From contig NZ_GG770539.1 of the NCBI RefSeq assembly GCF_000154905.1, positions 6,169,914-6,233,913 on the forward strand: 64,000 nucleotides of DNA, in the 5' to 3' direction. Source of the stretch: Streptomyces sp. SPB074. GTDB lineage: Bacteria > Actinomycetota > Actinomycetes > Streptomycetales > Streptomycetaceae. Shown here piece by piece: positions 9,248-15,964 of the stretch. The notes under the pieces are model-generated. The model was not told the DNA's origin and made no database searches. It saw only the letters and a program-made list of their open reading frames with translations. A program made the position numbers and the translations under genes. Within the stretch, counting starts at the first letter, position 1. Every line of letters starts with the position of its first letter.

Positions 9248-9970
9248 TCACGATTCGTCGGCCGTGCAGGGGGTGAGCCACTGGATGTAGACGGCCGCGC
9301 TGTCCGGGACATCGACGGTGAGTCCGCACAGCTCGCCCGGCACGCAGGAGGAGCCCGGGGCGGACCAGGAGAACGCCCCGCACTCGTTGACCACCGTCCG
9401 GCTGCCTGCGCAGTCGGTGATGGTGACCGGCGCGCACACCACCGTGAGATGGACGGACTCGGTGCCCTCCGGCGCGGTCCACGTCTCGGGACCCGTGATC
9501 CCCAGGAGGTGGGGGCACATCGGGACCGGAACACACTCCGGGCACTCGCCGACCTCGCCCGTGGGCGTGTACGAGGTCGTCCCGTCGGTGGCCGTGTCGG
9601 TGGTCGAGGTGACCGCGCCGTCGCAGTCGTGCACCAGGTGCCGCAGGAACCGGACCTGCGTCCCGTCAGGCTGGACGTCGCACAGCTCGACGACGGCGAC
9701 GCTGCCGCACCCGCCGGCCTGCGCGCACGGCCCCGACCCGGCGGGCGCCGGGCCCGGCGTGAACGCGCCGATGGTCGGGTCGATCCACCCGATGACCTCG
9801 GGGTCCCCGGGCGGGGTGCTGCCGCACACGCACGGCGAGCGCACCATCAGCAGAACCGGGCTGCCGTCGGCCTGGCACAGCGACGTCGACGTGACGGACG
9901 GCGAGCAGCACGACTCCCCGCCCGGCGGATTGCCGCCGCCCGAGGAGCACGGGAGGTACTGAACCGGCAT
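9248..9970 (-). CDS. virion protein paralogous to the giant repeat protein
   Basis: A 240-residue protein from ATG 9970 with a GAGG Shine-Dalgarno. It starts MPVQYLPCSSGGG, like the N-terminus of the giant protein, and includes one copy of the FLRH...TDT...TPTGEVGEC module around residues 105-145. The C-terminal about 80 residues (GPETWTAPEGTESVHLTV) appear to be a beta-sandwich. It probably derives from duplication and acts in the same capsid or fibre structure. Confidence 0.6.
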   Translation of the reverse strand: MPVQYLPCSSGGGNPPGGESCCSPSVTSTSLCQADGSPVLLMVRSPCVCGSTPPGDPEVIGWIDPTIGAFTPGPAPAGSGPCAQAGGCGSVAVVELCDVQPDGTQVRFLRHLVHDCDGAVTSTTDTATDGTTSYTPTGEVGECPECVPVPMCPHLLGITGPETWTAPEGTESVHLTVVCAPVTITDCAGSRTVVNECGAFSWSAPGSSCVPGELCGLTVDVPDSAAVYIQWLTPCTADES

Positions 9971-9976
9971 GACCCC

Positions 9977-10444
9977 TCACCTCCCCTGCGGGCCGTGGAC
10001 CTGGCGGTGGTGGGTGTCCCGGCCGCGAGCGGTCGTGAACTCGCGGTCGCAGCCGTCGCAGGGGAACACCCCTTCTGGGGTCTCGGCGGCCGAGTCGCTT
10101 GGGTCGCTGTCCTCGGAGGCGTCGGGCAGCGGGGTCGAGTCCGGGCCGTACGCTTCGGCGGGCACCTCGGGCAGCAGCTCGCAGGGCACGGCCTCGCGGA
10201 AGCCGTCCGGGCTGGCGACGCCGACCAGTTCGGGCCTGCTCACGGTGCACTCGTCGGGCGAAACGTAGCGCTGACCGTCGACGACGGAGCCGATCAGGAT
10301 CTCCTCGGGCGCCTCGGTGAACAACGCGGTCGGCACCGCGAACGAAGTCGGCGACGCCGTACGCACCTTCGGCCGCTGAGCGACCGCCCACCGCGCGAAG
10401 TCCCGCCGCAGCTTCGGCGCGGGACGAACGATCAGCATGGTCAT
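9977..10444 (-). CDS. late phage protein with C-terminal C2H2 zinc-finger-like motif
   Basis: A 155-residue protein from ATG 10,444, overlapping the upstream stop (ATGA). The C-terminus holds CDGCDREFTTARGRDTHH-x-x-VH, matching a classical C2H2 finger (C-x2-C-x12-H-x4-H). The N-terminal part (MTMLIVRPAPKLRRDFARW) is basic. The location between two head or fibre genes points to a structural or assembly protein. The zinc finger is unusual for a virion gene. Confidence 0.6.
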   Translation of the reverse strand: MTMLIVRPAPKLRRDFARWAVAQRPKVRTASPTSFAVPTALFTEAPEEILIGSVVDGQRYVSPDECTVSRPELVGVASPDGFREAVPCELLPEVPAEAYGPDSTPLPDASEDSDPSDSAAETPEGVFPCDGCDREFTTARGRDTHHRQVHGPQGR

Positions 10445-11289
10445 GCCGGACACGCCTCCACGTTGATGGCGAAGACCTGACAGGTCGTCCCGACGACCGC
10501 CGTCCGCTCCGCGAGAACCTTCAGATCGTTGACGCGGTAGTTCACCGCTGGCCCCGCCCGGTCCGGCACCACATCGACCGGGCCGAGACGCACCTCGACG
10601 GGCCCCGAGATGTACAGCCACGCCGTCCCCGGAGCCGCCGGAGCACCGTCCGGGCCGGAGTTCGCCGCTGAATACCCCGCGCCGATCACCGCACGGTTCC
10701 CCGCCAGCGTGCGAGGGCAGTCCGTCGCGGTGTCCTGCCGCAGCACCTGGCAGCAGCCAAGCAGCGCCGCTACCCCGGTCGGCACGTGAAGGAGACCCTG
10801 CCCGCCGTACGTCTCCGCGAGCGCACCCTCCAGCGCAGCCACGCCCTGCGCGACGCTGACCGGCCCTGCGGGCGACGTCAGGTCCACCGCGCGCGGCGCG
10901 AGCGTCTCCCGCCAGAAGCCTTCCTCGATCGCCCGCTGCTGCCCCAGCTCCAGCGTCGCGAGGACCTGCTCCCGCGCCTCCGCGTACGACCACCCGATCG
11001 TGCTGCACTCCGCGCCCGAGTAGATCGTGATCGGAGACGCGTGCTCCACCGTGGGGCGGCAGAACTCCTTCTCCACCGGCCCAGCGCCCGGGGACTCGTC
11101 CTCATCAGGGCACGAGTCCGGCCACACCTGCACGGGACAGCACCCGAGGGCGAGCCACTCCACGCCCATCAACTCGTGGATATCCGCCTCGGACACCTCG
11201 ATCACCGAAGCGCAGTCGCTGAGGATTCCGTACGGGAGCGGCCTTCCCGGGATGGACTCCACCCGCCGCCGCATACCAGCCGAAGGCAT
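10441..11289 (-). CDS. conserved phage head/structural protein
   Basis: A 282-residue protein starting MPSAGMRRRVESIPGRPLP. The central segment GGQGLLHVPTGVAALLG and the downstream AGYSAANSGPDGAPAAPGTAWLY fit a conserved actinophage virion protein family often found just after the major capsid gene. The exact role (decoration or minor capsid) is unknown. It is separated from the capsid gene only by an oppositely oriented HNH gene. Confidence 0.6.
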   Translation of the reverse strand: MPSAGMRRRVESIPGRPLPYGILSDCASVIEVSEADIHELMGVEWLALGCCPVQVWPDSCPDEDESPGAGPVEKEFCRPTVEHASPITIYSGAECSTIGWSYAEAREQVLATLELGQQRAIEEGFWRETLAPRAVDLTSPAGPVSVAQGVAALEGALAETYGGQGLLHVPTGVAALLGCCQVLRQDTATDCPRTLAGNRAVIGAGYSAANSGPDGAPAAPGTAWLYISGPVEVRLGPVDVVPDRAGPAVNYRVNDLKVLAERTAVVGTTCQVFAINVEACPA

Positions 11290-11413
11290 GTCAATTCACC
11301 CCCGCAGGGCGGAACCGGCATGCAGAGGTGGCGCGTTGTACAGGGAGAGTGGGCCGACGGCGCTCCACACGCCGCCGACCCCGACCGACCCTTGCAGCAG
11401 AAGGAGTCCGGCC

Positions 11414-12241
11414 GTGGCCGACGCTACCTGTTCCGTCATCGAGAACGGAACGCCCTGTCCCCGACCCGCCATCGCGCGCGGCTGGTGCAACAAGCACTAC
11501 GTCCGCTGGCAGCGCACTGGTGATCCCTTGATCGTTCGCGCCCGAAAGGCCGCCGACCGGCCGTGCAGCGTTGATGACTGCGCAGACCGGGCGATCGGCC
11601 GAGGTCTCTGCCGCCGCCACTACATGCGCATGTACACGCGAGGCACACTCGACCTCACCCGTCGACAGTTCACCTACACGGACGATACGGAGGCGGACTT
11701 CTGGCGCCTGGTCGACAAGTCGGCTGGCGCGGACGGATGCTGGCTGTGGCTGGGCACGCTGACCGTCCAGGGCTACGGCTCCTGGCTTCACGCCCCGGCG
11801 CACCGCATCTCCTACAGGTACGAAGTCGGCGAGGTCCCCAAGGGGTTGGTCCTTGACCACGTTTGCCATGACCCGAAGGACTGCCCGCGAGGCGCCCCAT
11901 GCCCTCACCGACGTTGCGTGAACCCCGCGCATCTCAAGCCGGTCACGCACGCTGAGAACGTCAGCAGTCAGCGGTCCCGAGGAGGGCGCCCCTCGAACGA
12001 CGTCTGCTCCGTGGAGGGGTGCGGCAACCCCTACGTCGCCCGCGGCCTGTGCTCGAAGCACTGGCAGGCGGCGCGCCGAATGTCGAAGCAGCCGATGACG
12101 ACGTGCAGCAACGGGCATCCCCTGGCTGGGCCAGACGCCGATGTGCGCGTCGACGGGCGAGGCCACCGGATCTGTCGGCACTGCAAGCGGCTCGCCGCCG
12201 CCAGGCGGAAGGCTGCCGCCGCAGCAAACGGCGAAGGGTAG
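11414..12241 (+). CDS. HNH homing-type endonuclease
   Basis: GTG 11,414 is chosen because AAGGAG lies 7 nt upstream; the product is 275 residues. Two N-terminal zinc modules (C-x4-C-x8-GWCNKHY and C-x4-C-x8-GLCRRHY) precede a core with CWLWLG, AHRISYRYEVG, LDHVCH and CVNPAHLKPVTHAEN. This is the HNH arrangement that cuts DNA using a metal ion. Another C-x4-C-x8-GLCSKHW module follows. It is a free-standing gene on the strand opposite to its structural neighbours, with its own terminator, as expected for a mobile homing gene. Confidence 0.88.
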   Translation: MADATCSVIENGTPCPRPAIARGWCNKHYVRWQRTGDPLIVRARKAADRPCSVDDCADRAIGRGLCRRHYMRMYTRGTLDLTRRQFTYTDDTEADFWRLVDKSAGADGCWLWLGTLTVQGYGSWLHAPAHRISYRYEVGEVPKGLVLDHVCHDPKDCPRGAPCPHRRCVNPAHLKPVTHAENVSSQRSRGGRPSNDVCSVEGCGNPYVARGLCSKHWQAARRMSKQPMTTCSNGHPLAGPDADVRVDGRGHRICRHCKRLAAARRKAAAAANGEG

Positions 12242-12272
12242 ACGGAGCACCCCGGCCCCCATTTCTGTCCGT

Positions 12273-12306
12273 GCGGTCCCGCCCCAACCGGGGCGGGACC
12301 GCTTTT
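12273..12306 (+). terminator. intrinsic terminator of the HNH gene
   Basis: A perfect 13-bp GC stem (GCGGTCCCGCCCC, AACC loop) followed by TTTT lies between the HNH stop and the convergent capsid stop. The T-run is on the plus strand, so it terminates the HNH transcript and shields the capsid mRNA from antisense reading. Confidence 0.85.
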
Positions 12307-12314
12307 GCGTGGGG

Positions 12315-13919
12315 TCAGGCAACGGGGCAGGTGACGCCGATCTGCTCGGCGGTGCGTCCGTCCGCGCAGACGGGGACGGTCACGATGCGAGCTTCCTGGT
12401 TGCGCGCTACAAGCGCACTGCACTCCTCGGTGAAAAGCGCAGTGTAATCGTTCACAGAGAACTTGCTTGAATCGTGAATTACACCCAGGCTGATCTCCCC
12501 GCCGCGCCCGGCTTCGAAGGTGCCGGCGGGGTAGATGAGGAAGGGGACGGTCTCGGGCCAGGTGGCGGCGGGGTCGGCGCCGCCGATGTTGTCGGGGACG
12601 GCGGGGTTGAGGCCGCGGGCCCACTGGACGCTGACGCCGATCTGGGCGAAGGCGGCGATGATGCGGTTGATGTCGATGTCTTCGACGCTGACGCCGTTGC
12701 GGCGGGCGATGTCGGCGAGGAAGAGGTTCTTCGACCACCAGGGGAAGACGACTTCGATGTTGATGCTCTCGCAGAGGCTGAGCTTCTCGGTCATGTCGGC
12801 GGCCTGGAGGGCGACGGCGGCGAAGAGGGCGGAGAAGGCGCCGAAGGTCGGGGCGATGGTGACGGGGGTGGACCGGGCGAGGGCCTGGGTGAAGAGTTCC
12901 TGCTTGATGCGGATCTCGTGGGCGATCATGCCGAGCTTCTGGTAGTGCTCGACGAGTTCGGGGAAGTGGCGCTGCGTCAGGATGCCGGACTCCAGGCAGA
13001 TCCCGATGGCGTCGCATCGGACCTCGATCGGCTCGGGGCAGGGGATGCGGAAGCAGGGCTTCTGCGCGCCGCTGATGTCGTCGGCCTCGGTGTGGACCCA
13101 GGTCATGCTGCCGACGTCGAGGCTCGGCATGGGGAAGAAGCGGAGGCCGCCTCGGGCGAGCTGGATCTCGGGGACGTCCCAGAGCATCTCGGGGCACGCC
13201 ATGCTGGTCAGCTCGTAGACGGTTTCGGACGGGGCGCACCAGCCGCCGGAGGCGACGATGTTGCCGCCCTGGAGGCGGGCCTGGTCGGCGGCGAGGAGGA
13301 CGGCGCGGGTGCCTTCGGTGCCGGAGGAGCTGTCGTTCACGATCAGCTCCTTCTGGAACGGAAGTCGGTAGCTGGCGGTCAGGCCCACGCCGCCACCTGC
13401 GGTCTTCAGGGCGTTGGCGCGGCGGATGAGTCCTTCGGTGACGCCTTCCATGTCGAGGGCCTGGCCGGGGGAGTAGCCGGGGACGTCGACGGAGGCGGTG
13501 ATCTCCGGCCGGGGGTTGGGGTCGGCGGGGAGGACGGAGGGCTGGCGGCGGCGGATGCCGGAGAGGTCGATGGTGCGGCGTGGGGTGGCCGAGGCGGTGA
13601 CCGGCTCGGGCTCGGGTTCCGGATCAGGGGTGGGCTCCGGCTCCGGCTCCGTGTCGGCTTCGGGCTTGTCGCCTCGGACCTGGGCGGCGAGGGCGTCGAT
13701 CTCGTCGGCGGCCTTCTGTGCCGCTTCGACGCGGGCGGCCTTCTCCTGGCGGATGCTGTCGACGGCGGTCGCGAGGGCGCGGAGCTGGGCGAGGTCTTCG
13801 GGGGCGAGGGTGTCGCCCTTGCTGAGGGTGTCGAATGCCTGGACTGCGCCGTCGAGGGTGGCGTCGAGTTCGTCGGCGCTGAGCTGGGTGATGTCCTCGG
13901 GCAGTTCGAAGTCGGCCAT
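12315..13919 (-). CDS. major capsid protein with N-terminal scaffold region
   Basis: A 534-residue protein from ATG 13,919. Residues 1-85 are a heptad-rich coiled coil (scaffold delta-domain-like). A Pro/Glu-rich linker (PEPEPTPDPEPEPEP) follows, then the HK97-type shell domain. Recognisable parts are SSGTEG and the E-loop region near 200, and the P-domain helix (HFPELVEHYQKLGMIAHEIRIKQELFTQAL) near 340. Length and layout match capsid precursors cleaved after the delta domain by the phage protease. The leader upstream holds the ribosome-binding site in a hairpin. Confidence 0.88.
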   Translation of the reverse strand: MADFELPEDITQLSADELDATLDGAVQAFDTLSKGDTLAPEDLAQLRALATAVDSIRQEKAARVEAAQKAADEIDALAAQVRGDKPEADTEPEPEPTPDPEPEPEPVTASATPRRTIDLSGIRRRQPSVLPADPNPRPEITASVDVPGYSPGQALDMEGVTEGLIRRANALKTAGGGVGLTASYRLPFQKELIVNDSSSGTEGTRAVLLAADQARLQGGNIVASGGWCAPSETVYELTSMACPEMLWDVPEIQLARGGLRFFPMPSLDVGSMTWVHTEADDISGAQKPCFRIPCPEPIEVRCDAIGICLESGILTQRHFPELVEHYQKLGMIAHEIRIKQELFTQALARSTPVTIAPTFGAFSALFAAVALQAADMTEKLSLCESINIEVVFPWWSKNLFLADIARRNGVSVEDIDINRIIAAFAQIGVSVQWARGLNPAVPDNIGGADPAATWPETVPFLIYPAGTFEAGRGGEISLGVIHDSSKFSVNDYTALFTEECSALVARNQEARIVTVPVCADGRTAEQIGVTCPVA

Positions 13920-13920
13920 G

Positions 13921-13963
13921 CCGAGTCTCCTGAGAATTCAAGGAGACTCGGCCCGAAACCAGA
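13921..13963 (-). promoter_or_regulatory. capsid leader: shared motif plus SD-containing hairpin
   Basis: The 15-nt motif TCTGGTTTCGGGCCG (13,963-13,949) leads into a perfect 11-bp hairpin (CCGAGTCTCCT and complement, 9-nt loop) ending two nt before ATG 13,919. The AGGAG Shine-Dalgarno is in the 3' arm. The same motif and geometry precede the tail-tube candidate at 2,484-2,521. Confidence 0.65.
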
Positions 13964-14032
13964 TCAGTCGTCGTGTGTGCTGCCGCCGATGTTAGCGGCT
14001 GGGTGATGCTGGCGCGGTGAGGAGGAAGCGTC

Positions 14033-15442
14033 TCAGCTGTCGTGGTGCGGTCCGGTGGTGAGCCGGTCCAGGACGGCGGGGCCGAGGTCCGTGACGTCGC
14101 CCGCTCCCATGGTGAGAACGAGATCACCGGGCTTCGCCATTCCCGCGACGGCCTCCGCGACCTCGTCCTTCGCGTGCAGCGGGCTCACGTCGGCGCCCGC
14201 CGCGCGCCCGGCGGCGATGATCAGCTCGCTCGTGACGCCCTCGATGGGGTCCTCGCGGGCCGGGTAGATGTCCAGGACGAGCGAGGAGTCGGCGAGCGCG
14301 AGGGCCTGGCCCATCTCCTTGCCCAGCTCCTGCGTGCGCGAGAACAGGTGCGGCTGGAAGACGACGAGGATGCGCCCCTCGACGGCGCCGCGCATCGCCT
14401 CCAGGTCGGCGGCCATCTCGGTCGGGTGGTGCGCGTACGAGTCCACGACCTGCACGCCCGCAGCCTCGCCCTTGAGCTGGAGGCGCCGCTTCACGCCCGT
14501 GTAGCTGCGGAGCGCGGAGGCGAGGTTGTGCAGCGGGACGCCGAGCGAGACGCCCGCGACGAGCGCCGCGACCGCGTTGTGCGCGTAGTGACTGCCCGGC
14601 ACGGACACCGTGAACGTGAGCAGCTTGCCGTTCAGCGAGACCGTGACCTCGCTCGTCAGCCCGCGCGGGGTGACCTTGTGCACCCGTACGTCCGCGTCCT
14701 CGGCGGAGCCGTAGGTGAGCACGCGCAGGTCCGCCCGGTCCCGCACGCGGCGGGTCAGCTCGCGGGCGCCCTCGTGGTCGGCGGAGATCACCAGCGTGCC
14801 GCCGGGGACGATCTTGCCGACGAAGGTCTCGAAGGACTCGTAGATCTCCTCGATCGACGCGTAGTTGGCGTGGTGGTCGAGTTCGACGTTGAGGACGACG
14901 GCGACCTCGGGCGCGTACGTGTGGAAGCTGCGGTCGCTCTCGTCGGCCTCGGCGACGAAGATCTCGCCCGTGCCGTGGTGGGCGTTGGAGCCGGGTGCGT
15001 CGAGGTCGCCGCCGATCGCGTACGAGGGGTCGAGGCCGAGCGTCGTGAGGGACACCGCGAGCATCGAGGTCGTCGTCGTCTTGCCGTGCGTGCCCGCGAT
15101 CGCGAGGGGGCGCGTGCCGGCCATGAGGGCGGCGAGGGCGTCGGAGCGGTGCACGACGGGGATGCCGCGTTCCCGGGCGCGCACCAGCTCGGGGTTGTCG
15201 GCGCGGATCGCGGAGGAGACGACGACGGCGGAGGTGTCCTCGGCGAGGTGGGCCGCGTCGTGGCCGATGTGGACGGTGGCGCCGAGGGCGCGCAGCGAGG
15301 CGGCGGTGGCCGAGTCCTTCGCGTCACTGCCCGCGACGCTCGCCCCGCGCTGGGCGAGAATCCGGGCGATGCCCGACATCCCGGCCCCACCGATGCCGAT
15401 GAAGTGCGGTCGGTCGAGGGCGGGGGGAAGGCCGGCTGCCAT
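14033..15442 (-). CDS. murC: UDP-N-acetylmuramate--L-alanine ligase
   Basis: A 469-residue complete MurC (EC 6.3.2.8), which adds L-alanine to UDP-MurNAc in the cytoplasmic phase of peptidoglycan synthesis. All three Mur domains are present: the UDP-binding GIGGAGMSGIA near residue 17, the ATP P-loop AGTHGKTTTTSM near 115, the EADESDRSF and NVELDHHANY catalytic segments, and DSYAHHPTE plus FQPHLFSRTQ in the C-terminal domain. It closely matches the Streptomyces type, but it lies inside the phage head-gene cluster, between the capsid and protease genes. It could be a phage-carried second copy or the host's only copy captured by rearrangement. Confidence 0.95.
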   Translation of the reverse strand: MAAGLPPALDRPHFIGIGGAGMSGIARILAQRGASVAGSDAKDSATAASLRALGATVHIGHDAAHLAEDTSAVVVSSAIRADNPELVRARERGIPVVHRSDALAALMAGTRPLAIAGTHGKTTTTSMLAVSLTTLGLDPSYAIGGDLDAPGSNAHHGTGEIFVAEADESDRSFHTYAPEVAVVLNVELDHHANYASIEEIYESFETFVGKIVPGGTLVISADHEGARELTRRVRDRADLRVLTYGSAEDADVRVHKVTPRGLTSEVTVSLNGKLLTFTVSVPGSHYAHNAVAALVAGVSLGVPLHNLASALRSYTGVKRRLQLKGEAAGVQVVDSYAHHPTEMAADLEAMRGAVEGRILVVFQPHLFSRTQELGKEMGQALALADSSLVLDIYPAREDPIEGVTSELIIAAGRAAGADVSPLHAKDEVAEAVAGMAKPGDLVLTMGAGDVTDLGPAVLDRLTTGPHHDS

Positions 15443-15481
15443 CTGGTGCGTCTCCAGGGAGTGGGGGCTGGGGCGCTTGGA

Positions 15482-15715
15482 TCACTGAGGGCCCCGGTCA
15501 AACTGATCATAGCGATCCCAGGGGCGAGGACGCGGGGAGCGGCGGGCAGGTTCGGCCGCGCACGGGGCGCGGTGCGCGTGGGCGCGCTGCCTGGGCGCCG
15601 CCGCACTTCCCAGCGCGTCAGTCCAGCAGCCTCGGACGCGGTTGAGGTGTTGCTCGGCGACGCGTTCGGCGAAGCGCAGCAGCTCGATGCGCGGCACGCC
15701 ATCCGATTCGCTCAC
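15482..15715 (-). CDS. small ORF upstream of murC, doubtful
   Basis: A 77-codon frame from GTG 15,715. A TAGTAT -10-like hexamer ends 7 nt before the GTG, so a leaderless transcript is possible. The first 30 residues (SESDGVPRIELLRFAERV) look protein-like, but the rest is low-complexity Arg/Ala/Pro and may be non-coding murC leader. It may travel with murC as one cassette. Confidence 0.35.
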   Translation of the reverse strand: MSESDGVPRIELLRFAERVAEQHLNRVRGCWTDALGSAAAPRQRAHAHRAPCAAEPARRSPRPRPWDRYDQFDRGPQ

Positions 15716-15758
15716 GCGTTCGATACTAGAGGGTGGGGTGCGAAAGGGGTGGGGTGCC

Positions 15759-15791
15759 CCCGGCCAGGCCGGAGCCCATCGGCTGGCCGGG
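15759..15791 (-). terminator. GC-rich hairpin after the 53-residue phage gene
   Basis: CCCGGCCAG and its exact complement CTGGCCGGG are separated by 15 nt, 12 nt past the stop of the small phage gene. There is no T-run. It could end or attenuate the head-protease transcript before the murC cassette, leaving murC to its own promoter. Confidence 0.5.
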
Positions 15792-15802
15792 AGCGCCTCG
15801 GC

Positions 15803-15964
15803 TCAGGACGCCTTCGCTCCGGATTTCGCCTGCTCGCGCACCACGGAGCCCGGGTACCGCTTCGAGACGGCCTTTGCCGTCGGCTCGGACGTCGAGGAGT
15901 AGACGACCTTGTCGGACGCGACGACCTCGAAGGTCTTGCGGTTCTTCGCACAGGAGCAGGGCAT
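15803..15964 (-). CDS. small late phage protein (53 aa)
   Basis: ATG 15,964 overlaps the upstream stop as TGATG. The product begins MPCSCAKNRKTFEVVAS and is basic, with a C-x-C pair at the N-terminus. Small proteins of this look sit between head protease and capsid genes in actinophages. Function unknown. Confidence 0.7.
   Translation of the reverse strand: MPCSCAKNRKTFEVVASDKVVYSSTSEPTAKAVSKRYPGSVVREQAKSGAKAS

Noticed and set aside
12474..14006. Long plus-strand frame opposite the capsid gene
   Set aside because: It is a GC-rich antisense shadow of the capsid codons with low-complexity Gly/Ala/Asp protein.
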